From Lyophyllum atratum (lineage: Eukaryota; Basidiomycota; Agaricomycetes; Agaricales; Lyophyllaceae): 64,000 nucleotides of DNA. The stretch covers positions 1,860,001 through 1,924,000 of the forward strand of contig JACGCN010000001.1 of assembly GCA_014905825.1 (NCBI GenBank), in the 5' to 3' direction. Below are positions 13,191 to 24,350 of the stretch, one piece after another. The translations under genes and the position numbers were made by a program. The notes below the pieces were generated by a model that was not told the origin of the DNA, did no database searches, and saw only the letters and a program-made list of their open reading frames with translations. Within the stretch, counting starts at the first letter, position 1; every line of letters starts with the position of its first letter.

Positions 13191-15483
13191 CTAAAGCTTG
13201 AAGAATCGAGAATTCTTGGCCTTAGAGATGGACGATGTGCTACTGGCTTCTGATGGGTGGGAAGTTTTCGCAGCTTGGAATGAGGCGCATGCACCCTTAT
13301 CGACCCATACAGAAGAAACTGATTATGTGGATGAGAATAGATAGGAGTTTTGGAGTTTTGGATTCACATACCTCCAGGAGTTTCTCCTTGAGTCCACCAT
13401 TGAGCTGTCCAGAGATGGGAACTAAATGGGGGCCTGAGAAATGTACTGGATGCAGAAGTGGATGTCATACCTGAATACAGCTTGAGTACCCCCGGTATAA
13501 ACGGCGGTGCTAGACCAAGTAGCAACTCCGGCGCAACTGCCACCTGGGGTTGTTGGGGTCGATGTCGGGGTCGTCCCGCCTCCTGAGCAAGCGCTGACTA
13601 GGTCCCGTAAGATTCTTAAATCGGTCGATACAGGTTCTAAATCTTACTTGCGCTCCATTCTCCGTTAGGGTTACTTGCTGGCTGAGATGATGCAAACCAT
13701 TTGGCCTAGGAGAATCATCCTCTCAATCTTGTATGGTACAATTATTCTAGGATGAATCGCACCTGCCAGATATACCTATCCAAATCTGATTTAATATTCG
13801 GAAGAGCACAGAAGACAGAGCATCGCACCCATTGTAAGATACTGTCGAACCACCTTGGTAACTGGATCCAGCAGACCAAGCTGGGGCAGAACAAGCAGGG
13901 AAGGTGAAACCGGTTCCTCCTGCAGCAACAAGGGCATTTTTAATGGCAAGATCATAGCGACCATTGGCTAAAAATCGACCTTCAGAGCTCAGCCTAAGCA
14001 GTACGTTGATAGTAACTTACCATAAGCCTGTGAGGCATCCCAGAGCATCACACCCCCGAATGAAGGGAAGCTCTTCCGCATCTGGGTAGCTATATTCTTC
14101 AAGGTATCGGCGCTCACATATCCAGATCCTGCAGCCGAGGTCGATGCAGGTGCACCAATGTATATCTTAACATTCTTATTCGGGCTCGTAACTCGCGCCC
14201 AGTTGTCCCTAGATCCACGAATCATGGTCAGACGGTCGGTATCGTGCAGGGAGTGAAGATCCGATCACTCACCAGATTCCATAATTCCAGTTCTAGATAG
14301 TCGTGCGTGAACAGCCTAGGGTCATACTGAGCACAGCTCACTCACGTTGGCCTGGCCGAATGCTTGGAGACCGCATTGATTATTGTAGAACCTAGCGATC
14401 ATCATGAATAGTGGTACGACCCGATGCTTTGTCCACCCACTGAACTGCAGATAAGATTTTAGAATACGGTTTTACTTGATGGACGAGCTGCAATGATGCG
14501 TACCGTAGACTGCATCGAAGCTAGCTGCATTGAGGACGGTACCGAGGGCACCGTCAGGGAAAACGCATTGCGGGGCGGCAGTAATGTAATACCTGGAAAA
14601 TAATGAGTAGGAAACCGACAACAACTGCGGCTGAGTATACTTCTTGCTAGCTCCGCTTGCTAATGACCGAATCTTGTTCACAAACGTTGCATAGTAGTTG
14701 GATCCGCCACCCTCGATATCAAGATCGATTCTGAGGGAAAAGAATTAACCACGAGCATGAGGGAGAGAAAAATCCTACCCGTCGAGAACTGCATTTCCGA
14801 ATGGACGAGTGGACGAACTACCACCCAGGAAGAGATTCCAAATTGTAGTAGCAAAGTCAGTGGCCTGACTATCGGATTGGAACCCCACAGAGGCAGAAGC
14901 ACCCCCTAGGCTGAGAGTAATGATCTTGCCTTTCGCTTGACAAGCAGCTATATCGGACGCCATGGACGCGCAATTAGCGAGGTTGGTACCAGGGAAAGTG
15001 CCATTATCAGTGGGGTTGCAGGTCTAAATCACGGGCTTCAGGAAAAGGGTTCTTGCCATCGACAGATAGCTAGACTTACGTTTGCGAGATTGATCGATGG
15101 AAGTCCTCCAGTGCCAAAGAAAACATTCAAAAATGCGATCGGAAACACGTCGATCGCGTTGTCCTAAAAGATGAATTTAGCCCATATACGCAGAAACACG
15201 TCGGAACTTACATTGCAATAGAATGAAAGCTTCTTCTGGAAATTGGCAGTATCTGTTCCATGCGCCGCGCCGTAGGAATTTTGGCCCCAGTAACTGCGGG
15301 AGTCTCAGGGAAATGGTAATTTAGTAACACGCATACACCTACACGGCAACCTGACGTGGAGCGAGATGTTTAAAACGTTTCCAAGGAGGTACATCAGGCA
15401 CATACATTGTCATAACGGCTATTGTCAAAAGCCCAGGTCTGGAGGATAAAAAATGCGGAAGCGAAGGCTGCCAGGAAATGCAT
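13191..15483 (-). CDS. Class III chitinase (GH18), paralog B, with two CBM5/12-like modules
   Basis: A secreted GH18 endochitinase in tandem with paralog A. MHFLAAFASAFFILQTWA is a signal peptide. Next come YWGQNSYGAAHGTDTANFQK, FPIAFLNVFF, IITLSLGGASASVGF, the catalytic [41 protein letters not shown] and FGGVMLWDASQAYG. The C-terminal part carries two chitin-binding modules of CBM5/12 type: CSAPAWSAGSSYQGGSTVSY with YIWQ and AKWFASSQPASNPNGEW, and SCAGVATWSSTAVYTGG with HLWTAQWWTQGETPG and VWVDKGAC, joined by a Thr/Pro linker. The end is RFFKL at 13191. Exons join in frame; one has 13 nt. With its binding modules this enzyme is better suited to crystalline chitin than paralog A. Confidence 0.9.
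13763..13775 (-). other. 13-nt micro-exon of chitinase B
   Basis: GTATATCTGGCAG lies between two GT-AG introns. It encodes the YIWQ of the first chitin-binding module, completing NGYIWQAKWF, which corresponds to HLWTAQWW in the second module. Confidence 0.6.
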
Positions 15484-16186
15484 CTCGCGGGATCACGCTG
15501 GGGAAAACCTCGCAGGCTAGGACCTCAATTCGACGCTACTTTTATGCATATCAGTTCATCAACATCGGGAAAAGATGTCCGCGACCATGCGGATTTCTAC
15601 CACACGACGATACAACCACGCAGACAGTGTTCTTGAGTCGTACACATGAGCTGCTTGGGGAAGATACTTGTGTGTGCCAGCTAGTGCACACGGGCGATCT
15701 CTTCAGAGAATCCTCGGACATCACCCATTAAAGCGGGGCGTAAGAACTCCATAAAACATGTGTAACAGTGTGAAGCACATAGACTGAGGCAACTGTTTCG
15801 ACTACGCATCACAATAAGCATATGATGAGTTAATCGGCTGAAGGGACAGAACAGACGTACCACGTGTGGCCGAATGCCACGTGGCCCAGTGTATCAACGG
15901 TGTCCAAGAGCGAACGGAAGCAAGGGTTTCCGAGAAAGCCACGAGGAACCTGGAACTCGTAGAACAGGAAGGCTACCTGGATGTGAAAAATTGTAGTCCG
16001 TTGGTCGCAGTCGGGGATGAGGGTCAATCAGACGTTTCATCCAAACGTTTTCGCTTTCCCTGCACTCTCCATGCACAGAATGAAAGCAAATGGAAATTTG
16101 GGAATCTAAAGATATACTGAAAAGTACAAGAGCAACACGGCGCGAATGAGGTGTGATACGAGGACCAAGCAAGTACGGCAACAAAA
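15484..16186. promoter_or_regulatory. Chitinase B upstream region with paired E-boxes
   Basis: A 700-bp gap between the chitinase B start and the CK2 stop. Two CACGTG palindromes stand 17 bp apart at 15861-15866 and 15878-15883. They are candidate bHLH sites, about 380 bp upstream of chitinase B. Otherwise no feature is seen; a long minus frame here is read-through of the last CK2 exons. Confidence 0.4.
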
Positions 16187-17594
16187 TCAGCCTGAAGAGG
16201 CGGAGTCGCTTTCCCCATCGGCAGGTGGTGCAGACGAACTTGTCCTCACAGGATCTATGAATGAGATATGGTAGGGGCAGGATCTGGTGATATGAAGACG
16301 GCATACCGAAGTAGGGTTGAGACTGAGCTTCGCGTGCTGTCAGGCGCTCCTGGTGGTCATATCGGAGAAGCTTATCGAGGAAATCTATAGCTTCGTTCGA
16401 AATGTATCGTTGATTCTCCGATGTAATGAAACGGGTCCAAGGTTTCCTGGGGTACCTAGATGAAGAATATGTCAATCGATTGATCGGGCAGGTTTTCAAA
16501 CCGCCATGCCTTCCCAAAAGTTCGTTGTACTGGGAATCGAGCCGAATGTTGTATTTCTCCAGGTACACGAAGAGCTCGTCAGTTCCAAGGACCTTAGTGA
16601 TCTTAACCAACTGGTCATAGTTGTCGTGACCATGGAAGAAGGGTTCCTTCCGGAAAATCTGCACCACAAATTAATTAAAGTCCATGTATGCGAAGAGAAG
16701 GAAATACCATCGATGCAAACATGCAACCGTAACTCCACATATCCAAACTGTAATCGTACTCCTGGAAATCGACCAGGAGTTCAGGCCCCTTGAAGTATCT
16801 TGACGCAACCCGAACATTGTACTCCGTTTTCGGATGGTAAAACTCTGCCAAACCCCAGTCAATCAGTCGAAGCTAGAAGCAAGGATTATCAACAATATAC
16901 ACTTGGGCGAAATGGATGGTGAAAATAACCTTGCGGTGTTCATGATCTATCATGACATTGTGCGGCTTTACATCTCGGTGCATGATTCCCTTGGAGTGGC
17001 AGAAATCCAGGGCCTATGACGATTCATGTCAGTCATGAGGTAGTATTGCGATATTGATTCATACTTTGAGAAGTTCGAGCATGTAGAACCGGACGTCTAG
17101 GTCCGTGAAGCGAGGGTACAGAACCTTGAAATCGAGATTGTGGACATATTCGGTGATTAGGCTGGGGATCTTGGAGGCTGGGTCGCGGACCACATCTAGA
17201 AGCGATACGACATTTGGCCCACCGGCCAGATTCTGGAGGATTTTGATTTCACGCTTGATCTTCTTCTTTTTGACGGGCTTGAGGACCTTGATGATACATT
17301 TTTCTTCGGTGACCACGTTCACACCTTCGAAGACCTGGTTGAAATGTCTCGGGAGATTGCAAAGTTACAGAGTAATCTCCAGACAAACCTCAGAGTATTT
17401 TCCGCGTCCTACTTTGCGAACAATTTCATAGTGATCCTGCGACCCCCATTGCACCTGCAGATTGTCTAGCGGGAAGGTTAGAATAAATAACGATGGCAGG
17501 AAGATAATGCACCATATTCGTGCCATGAGGGCCCTAGACGAGCGTTGACGTCGGCATATACACGGGCGACGGACTTAGTGGTCGACCGGCCCAT
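16187..17594 (-). CDS. CKA1: Casein kinase 2 catalytic (alpha) subunit
   Basis: The constitutive Ser/Thr kinase CK2 alpha, which acts in nucleus and cytoplasm with CK2 beta. The start [17 protein letters not shown] matches the family N-terminus. Seen in order are [11 protein letters not shown] (Gly-rich loop), [20 protein letters not shown] (ATP lysine and the CK2-specific basic cluster), [19 protein letters not shown] (catalytic loop), [12 protein letters not shown] (the CK2 DWG instead of DFG), [15 protein letters not shown] and [19 protein letters not shown]. Exons are 17594..17513, 17465..17389, 17334..17065, 17013..16930, 16872..16708, 16658..16307 (which contains a further intron) and 16254..16187. 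A 54-nt GC-AG intron inside the sixth exon must be removed to give [13 protein letters not shown]. The tail is Ser/Pro-rich. Confidence 0.95.
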
Positions 17595-17716
17595 CGAACT
17601 AGTGCGGAGATGCTTTAGGAGAGCAAGCAGAATCCGCCTCTGCGAACAACGAGGATGTCGAATGATAACCGCGTGTTTTCCCACGGTCAAAGAATGCACC
17701 CGTCTAACAAATTGAA
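17595..17716. promoter_or_regulatory. Shared promoter of CK2 and SET-domain genes
   Basis: The CK2 and SET-domain start codons diverge with only 122 bp between them. No clear TATA box or other motif stands out. Confidence 0.4.
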
Positions 17717-18339
17717 ATGATTTTGTCGACTGCTATGTCTCCTCCTCCTCACTGGCCACCACACCTCCAATATCTTCAATGCTCGCAGGTCCATTTTTCA
17801 GTGTCGCCCGCAATGCGTCTGATCATCCAGGGGCCTTCTTTATCGAAAGGCAGCGTTACATCACACCGTCCTCCTGTCGTCATACGTCGAATATCTTCTG
17901 AATCGCACCCAGCTAGGGGCCAATACGGACTCTTTGCAGCGAAGAAAATCCCCCCCAGAACGCATATCATCGAATACATCGGTAAACTCAGCCCAGGTGG
18001 TGCGGTCTCTCCAGGATACTAACCCAGAACCTAGGCGAGATACACTGCGATGATCGCCCAGACTCTGATTATGACCTTTCACTTCACCGCAATCATGAAG
18101 GTGTCAATGTGGGCATCGACGCTAGTAGAATGGGGAATGAGGCGAGATTCATTAACGATTATCGAGGCATTATGGTCAAACCAAATGCCATCTTCTCCGA
18201 TTTGAAAACATCTTCGGGAGAGATGCGCATGAGCATCCGGAGTTCAGGGCAAGAAATTAAAAAGGGTGAAGAGATTCTCGTGTCATATGGGAAGGCCTGG
18301 TGGCGCGCTCGGGAGACCAACCACCTTGTTGCCGATTAA
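17717..18339 (+). CDS. SET-domain protein (putative protein methyltransferase)
   Basis: A short SET-domain protein of about 189 residues, or 183 if the second ATG at 17735 is used. Two exons, 17717..17981 and 18035..18339, join in frame across a GTAAAC-CTAG intron. Seen are GQYGLFAAKKIPPRTHIIEY (the SET N-terminal strand), GEIHCDDRPDSDYDLSLH, GIDASRMGNEARFINDYRG (the place of the RFxNHS motif), MRMSIRSSGQEIKKGEEI and LVSYGKAWWRAR (the place of GEELxxxYG). The usual NHS is changed to NDY, so cofactor binding may differ. There are no pre- or post-SET cysteines, which is more like non-histone or SET-only methyltransferases. The substrate is unknown. Confidence 0.78.
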
Positions 18340-19007
18340 TCAGATAACCAGCATCTTCATGTGCAGGTACAAACCTGGATACCTTCTCAGTTCTTGAGGC
18401 GTTATGGGAGCTCTATGTGTTAGCTTCGCAGCATTCATACTCAGGTACAGAACAGATTTATACGCCCCGAACACCGCGACGGAGATTACGCCAAGTACTC
18501 GAAGAAGGAAGGCTTTTGCTGTTCTCGACCACCAGTGTGCCTTATCGGACGCCTAACCTACAAACGCCGAGTGTCATGTTCTTTCATAACGGAGTTGTCG
18601 AAGATGTTGACGTGTTGGTGTGTGTGGTGCAGGTGCAACGGAAGGCGTCCAGCTTTGGTTAGTTCGAAAACATGGAAAATAAGGAACAGGACCCGGAAGC
18701 TGAAAGTAATTTCCTTGAGGATCTGTTGCCGCATTGCATTGACAACCGAGCGAGTTGGCCGTGTGTCGTCTGACGCTGACCTCACTGCATGCGTCTTATT
18801 ATATCAGCTACATGTAGTTGACTTACAGGTAGCTCTGAATTATAGCAATAGAGTATTGGAGGAGTCCAGCAACTAAGTCGTAGCAGTTCAAGTTGACGTT
18901 GCACTTCTCGAGCGCCGACACGTGGCCGCGACACAGACAAACATAAGCAAATTCACAAATTTCACATACGTCCAGTGTTGCTGGAAAGTGCTGAGTAGTG
19001 TACACAC
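18340..19007. other. Intergenic, no gene recognised
   Basis: Short frames on both strands (the longest is 113 codons at 18535..18876) lack family features. It must contain the SET gene 3' end and the promoter of the DnaJ gene. Confidence 0.4.
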
Positions 19008-20790
19008 ATGCCTCCGCGTCTGCCTTCTCCGCGTTTTTCCTCTTTCATTGCTTTCTACTCCTGCACCCGCTCCAACCCCGGAACATGTTCTCGATCTTTC
19101 TCATTGCTCCAATTTCAATGTCCTCTCAATCAGCATTCTGCCCGTCCGAAACTTAGACGGCTGGCTCACAAGGTAACTCAGTTTGGTCTGCTTGGTTTCG
19201 GTGCCCTTACTTTATGACCCAGCGTTTTCTTCATACAACACCGCCCCTTTCAGCTTCAAAAAATCCCTATGAAGTTTTGGGTGTAAAGCCCGATTCAACA
19301 CCGGCCGAAATTAAGAAGACATATTTCTCTGTGAGTGTCTCCATACCCTCGTGATGTGCCTCTCATCATATTCCGCGTCAGCTTGCACGAAAATATCATC
19401 CCGATTCAAACCCTGACAAAGGTGCTCAAGACAAATTTGTTGAAATCCAAGAAGCGTATGATGTATGTTCATCTGTGCTTCGACGTCATACCCCAGGCTA
19501 GTAAACACCTAAACCTATTGTAGACACTGAAAGACGAGAAGAAGCGGGCTGCATTCGACAAGTTTGGCGCAGCTTCTCAGCAACCTGGGTTTGACCCTGA
19601 TGCATTCTCTCGTGCTGGAGCTGGAGGTTTCCAGGGTTTCTCAGCTGGAGGTTTCTCAGCTGGAGGTTTCTCAGCTGGAGGTTTCTCAGGTTTCGAAAAC
19701 CTTGGAGGTGCCTTCAGCCAAGGCGCGGGTAGTGGTGACCTCTTCGAGCAACTCTTCGGCTCGTTCGGTGGACGTCAAACCCGAAGTTCGGAAATGTCGA
19801 AAGGAGCAAATATCGAGACTACGGTCAATATCTCCTTCATGGAGGCTTGCAAGGGCACAATTAAGACCGTGCACGTGTCGCCCGTCACCAACTGTAATAC
19901 TTGTTCAGGCACCGGGTTGAAACAAGGCGCGAAGAGAACGACATGTACAGCCTGTGGTGGCTCTGGGACTCAAACGTTCGTCATAAGCGGTGGGTTTCAA
20001 ATGGCCAACACCTGCCGCAATTGTGACGGTGTTGGGAGCACAATCCCTCGAAACGCGCAGTGTCCGTCGTGCGGAGGCGTAGGGCGCGTCAGGACCTCGA
20101 AAGAGGTGCAAGTGAATATCCCTGCTGGTAGGTGGCGATTATCTGCGTTGTTCTCCTGCTTACAGCTCGAATATAGGCGTTGAGGATGGAATGTCACTGC
20201 GTGTATCGAAAGCAGGAGATGCTCCGATATCAGGCAAAGGTCCCACCGGTGACCTTTTCGTTAGAGTTAGGGTTGCACCCTCCAAGTCGTTTGTACGACA
20301 AGGTGCCAATCTTTATCATGAAGCCCGCATCGCGATGCACACAGGCTATCCTTGGTGGGAAAGTACGCGTGCCGACTCTTGACGGAGACGTCGATGTTCG
20401 CATACCTGGTGGGACCCAGCAGGGAGAAGAGATGGTCTTGAAAGGCCGAGGAGTCCCTCCACCATACGGGGGTGAGAAAGGCGACCTCTTCGTTGCCTTT
20501 TCAGTCGTGCTTCCCAGGTAAGGCTTGCTTTGGACATGGTGCCTTTGGGGGCGTTGTTTTCTAATCGGTTCTGAACAGGTCTCTTACACAACGTCAACGA
20601 GAGCTGATAAAGCAATACGCTGACTGATGTTGAGGGTCGGTCTCAGCCTTCGAAGACATCCTCTGAGGCGAAAAAGTCGCCAGAGAGCGACACAAATAAC
20701 GGTACGGAACATTTCACCCATCATCCGCCATCGTCTGGTGGTTGGATGTCTCGCACTTGGCAAGGCATTCGGAGGCTCATTGGCTTTTAA
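19008..20790 (+). CDS. MDJ1: Mitochondrial type I DnaJ (Hsp40) co-chaperone, Mdj1-like, frame broken twice
   Basis: A J-domain co-chaperone that stimulates Hsp70, probably mitochondrial because the first exon (19008..19172) is Arg/Ser-rich without acids, like a targeting sequence. Exons are 19008..19172, 19223..19330, 19382..19462, 19524..20127, 20177..20517 and 20579..20790. Seen are the J-domain (NPYEVLGVKPDS, ARKYHPD), a Gly/Phe region with a 15-bp repeat, four zinc-binding repeats (CNTCSGTG, CTACGGSG, CRNCDGVG, CPSCGGVG) and the substrate-binding domain (RVPTLDGDVDVRIPGGTQQG). Two extra bases seem to break the frame: at 20344-20345 (RIAMHT to AILGGKVRVP) and at 20625 (IKQYAD to DVEGRSQPSK). 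The tail then ends SRTWQGIRRLIGF at 20790. Type I layout with a presequence supports Mdj1 rather than Ydj1. Confidence 0.85.
19635..19689 (+). repeat. 15-bp tandem repeat in the Gly/Phe region of the DnaJ gene
   Basis: The unit GGTTTCTCAGCTGGA starts at 19635, 19650 and 19665, with a partial fourth copy at 19680. The copies are identical and encode FSAGG. Perfect copies point to recent expansion or contraction by slippage. Confidence 0.85.
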
Positions 20791-21750
20791 TTTTTTGTTT
20801 CCTGGCATGTCTTCTTATTGGCGACCCCCTCGTACCATTTGAATATCTAAACATTCCTCGATCTGGATGCAGTCGACGCCGAAGCTTCGAATGGTGCTAA
20901 GAAAGAGGACGCGCCACGAGAGGAGGAGGAAGAAGCTGAAAAGAAGAGAGCTACAGGCTAATGAACACCACATCTAGATTATCTTAGCTACATAAACCCC
21001 TATAGACACCTCACTTAATGAATCTTGGATTCCGTCCGCCCTCCGCTGGAGCAATTAGTCAATTAGTTGGTATATTCTCGATTGACGTTGAAAATCTCGA
21101 ATGATGAAATTGAACGCCACATATTTAGGTCCTGTATTTAGCTTTGAGTCAACTCGTGACGATTGCGTTTCATTTGGGTATATCGCGTCCTGTTCCTTAG
21201 CTTCTAAGATTACGGCAATCTGGCGGAGAATCTTCCGACCCTTCGCCAACCTCCTGGTTACAACCTTGCAACGAGGCAAACATTTAAGGTTCCCTAACAG
21301 ACCTTGGTCAGAATGATCTTCATTCCCAAGCCTGACGGTCATTGTCTACTTTCGTGGAAACCGGTAGTATTCCTCAAGATGCCAAAGGAGGTTCTTTGAA
21401 GATTCTCGTGAGGTTTCACAAAGATGTCAAATAAATATTCGCTAATCGGCGATCTAGATACTACGCCCTAATATCGGCTCATGAGATCCAACTTGGTCCG
21501 CACTCCGACTCCTTGCTAAGAGCTGGGAATGGCAAGAAACTGCTCACTAGCCCCAAGCCGAGGAGCGTTGCCAAAGGGGAACGCATATACTTATGTCGAT
21601 TATATTGCCCCGATTCGACACCACGAGACGGTGGCACCGACCGTATAAAAACACGTCTGCCCAAGATGCAAACACCGCGAGAAGGACACCTACTCACTTC
21701 TCTGTCGATTTATTTCCTCCCTGGCCAGTATCCTGCACCTATACATTCCG
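20791..21750. other. Intergenic, with a short acidic reading frame
   Basis: A plus-strand frame from about 20872 to 20961 reads VDAEASNGAKKEDAPREEEE and more acidic residues before a stop. It might be a last exon of the DnaJ gene or of an alternative transcript, but I cannot find a convincing splice donor. The rest shows no features beyond the MFS promoter. Confidence 0.3.
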
Positions 21751-24350
21751 ATGCAGGACCCCCTTGTTTTCTCCACGAGCCCTCACACAGGGGTGTCTAC
21801 TTTCAGCAACTGTCAAAAGGTCGACGCGAAGGCGATTCCACCTCCTTCAGAAACTTGCTCGACGCCAGAATATTCAGACTCTGCCTCAGACAGTATACGG
21901 TCTGCATCCTCTACGACTTTAGACGAGGAGCAGCCCGCGCAACAAAAATTATCGACCTTTAGACTTTTCATGGCGCACCTAGGGTAAGTCTTGATCTATT
22001 GCCAGCGTCAAACATCTAATCAATGTTCGCTATCAGCGCGGCTTTGACCTTGTTCCTTGCCACCACCGATGCGGTCAGTATTTTTATCGTTGAAAAATGA
22101 CTTGAAGGGGGCTTACGCCCGCGTGACTTTATTAGACCATCGTCTCTACAAGTTTACCGACGATTGCAAGTGACCTAGACGCGTCCCAGACTCAATACAC
22201 TTGGGTTGGCGTCGCTTACATGTTAACTCAAACTGCTCTACAACCGCTGTACGGCAGAATCTCCGATCTCGTTGGCCGCAAGGTCAGTGATGAATACGGC
22301 CGTCACAAGATCAAAAGTTCATCATCATCTCGCAGAATGTCTTGTTTTCGAGCATGGCGATATTCGCTCTCGCTCTTTGCTCTGTGGGGCAGCTCAGGTG
22401 AGATGCCTATCGATACCAAATTTGAGCAATGTATGAATATAATTAATAGAATATAACCTGGCTCATTGCGGCCCGAGCTCTAGGTAACGTAAACTTGCAT
22501 TATGTGAGTGACCCAGAGCTAACCCTGAGAATTTCCATTAGCTGGTATTGGCGGTGGTGGAATAGTCAGCGCAGTCTGGGTGATTACTGCCGAAATCGTC
22601 GAGGTTCAGCACCGGGCAAAATGGTCCCAGGCGCTCAGCGTTACTTGGAGCTGCTCTGCCGTAGCTGGGCCCCTTCTTGGTGGTATATTTAGCAGTGAGC
22701 CCTCTTACCAGCTGTTGCCGCGATTATCGTTGCTGATTCGCTGTCTGTAGGCGAGACCGGTTCGAGTCTGTTGAGTTGGAGATGGGGATGTAAGCAACAC
22801 ATGTGACCTCCTCGACCCTGTGCTCACATTTATCAGTCTATTTGAATCTCCCCGTATGCCTTGTGGGCTTCCTCGTACTTTATCCATCTCTCCGTGGTGT
22901 GCGCTTAGGAAAGTCGTCTGGCACTTCATGGCGCACGATGGCGGCGAGATTCGATTTCGGAGGATTGTGAGTGACACTGCTCATTCATAAAAAATCGCCA
23001 CATATCGATCATCGGGATCTAGGATACTATTCATGGGCGGGACTAGTTGTATCGTCCTTGGTTTTAGCTTTGCGACCGATAATGGCTGTGGGTGATATTT
23101 AAATTCAGGTTCGATTAGTCTCAATCATCCCTTGACCAGGGGCTGCGCCGTCAACCTTGGTGCTTATAATTCTGGGCCTCGCCGTTCTTTTCTGCGGGGG
23201 ATTTTACGAAGCGCACACGTCACGCGATTGCTTGTTTCCTCCCAGCACAATCAGTGACACCACAGCAGGTTTGTTCTCTAGTCCTCTCGACGACCGGTGG
23301 TATTTCACAATCCGCTCACATCCACATTAGTCATAATACTGGTTGTTACGTTCTTGCATAATTTCGCTTTCACGGCCGGTACCTTTTACCTTGCTTTGTA
23401 TTATCAGGTATATCTCCCCCCTCTCATTGGCCGAATTTTTCTGCTAAAAAATCCTCCGCGTGCAGGCCGCTAATGGCTCTACTCCGCTGCAAGCTGGAAT
23501 CAAACTCCTCCCATATGCTCTCGGTTCATCGTTGGCGTCGATGCCTGCAGCATGGTTCATAGGATATTGGCAAAGGCGCACAAAGACATCCAGCGGACAA
23601 AACTTAATGATATCTATTGGGCTGATCATATCCACGTTGGGTTTTGGTGAGAGGTTCCACAGAAATACAATGACCTTCTCCTAACCATGTCTCTATAGGC
23701 CTTCTAATACTTCTCGATGAGTATGCCTCCCTCGCTGCCCAGGTCACCTTCCCCCTCATTGCCGGGATCGGGCTGGGGATGCTATTCCATGCGCCTTACC
23801 AGGTCTTCACCAGAGCGTTAAAGCCTCAGGAGTTAGCGACGGGAACGAGCGCCTTTTTTCTGGTCAGGTTCACTGGTGCGACAGTTGGACTGGTGAGTTA
23901 TTTCTCTTCCTATGTTCCTGGCTTCTAATATCTATCTAGGCTGTTGCGGGGGCCATTTTTTATGCTCGGGCATACAGCCGTTTGCCTGCCGATCTTCCGC
24001 TAGACAAGTCTGGATCGTCGATCGATTATAGTCTTCTCAGATCCATAGAACCTCTGGCTCTCAGGCAAAAAGCCCTATACGTGGTCTCTTCGTCTATTCA
24101 GGTATGCCCACCGTTGAAATGATTTTTGGCCAATATTTCTAATATCCTTGTAGACAGTCTGGATTGTCTGTTCGCCCTGCCTAGGTCTCGCATTTCTGGT
24201 TCGACTTCTCTATGATCTCTTCACACGTATCCAAAGCTTACACGTTGTGTCTAGCTATCACTTTTATTGAGGAAGATGCCTATCCAAGAGATTCCCGTTG
24301 AGGAACTAGAGACACACCCTACTGAAAAATCAAGCAAGATAGATGTATGA
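21751..24350 (+). CDS. MFS transporter, DHA2-type (14 membrane segments), probable drug/proton antiporter
   Basis: A major facilitator of the drug:H+ antiporter-2 type in the plasma or vacuolar membrane. After a Ser/Thr-rich N-terminus come ALTLFLATTDATIVSTSLPT (TM1 with motif D1-like sequence), TWVGVAYMLTQTALQPLYGR, ISDLVGRK (motif A), LIAARALAGIGGGG (motif B region), GPLLGGIF and WRWGFYLNLPV (motif C region), and further helices to SPCLGLAFL. The end is KMPIQEIPVEELE and a short polar tail stopping at 24350. About 12 short introns. One base appears to be missing in the G run at 22386-22389: adding one G gives CSVGAAQNITWLIAARAL, which fits the family. The substrate is unknown; there is no metabolic cluster beside it. 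Confidence 0.88.

Noticed and set aside
16440..16510. A 16-18 residue insertion, or a one-base error, in the CK2 kinase domain.
   Set aside because: A 54-nt GC-AG intron explains it and restores the conserved LLGRYPRKPW without any base change.
21513..21962. 149-codon plus-strand frame at the start of the MFS gene.
   Set aside because: The MFS start at 21751 lies in a different frame and leads in frame into the transporter; the longer frame does not.
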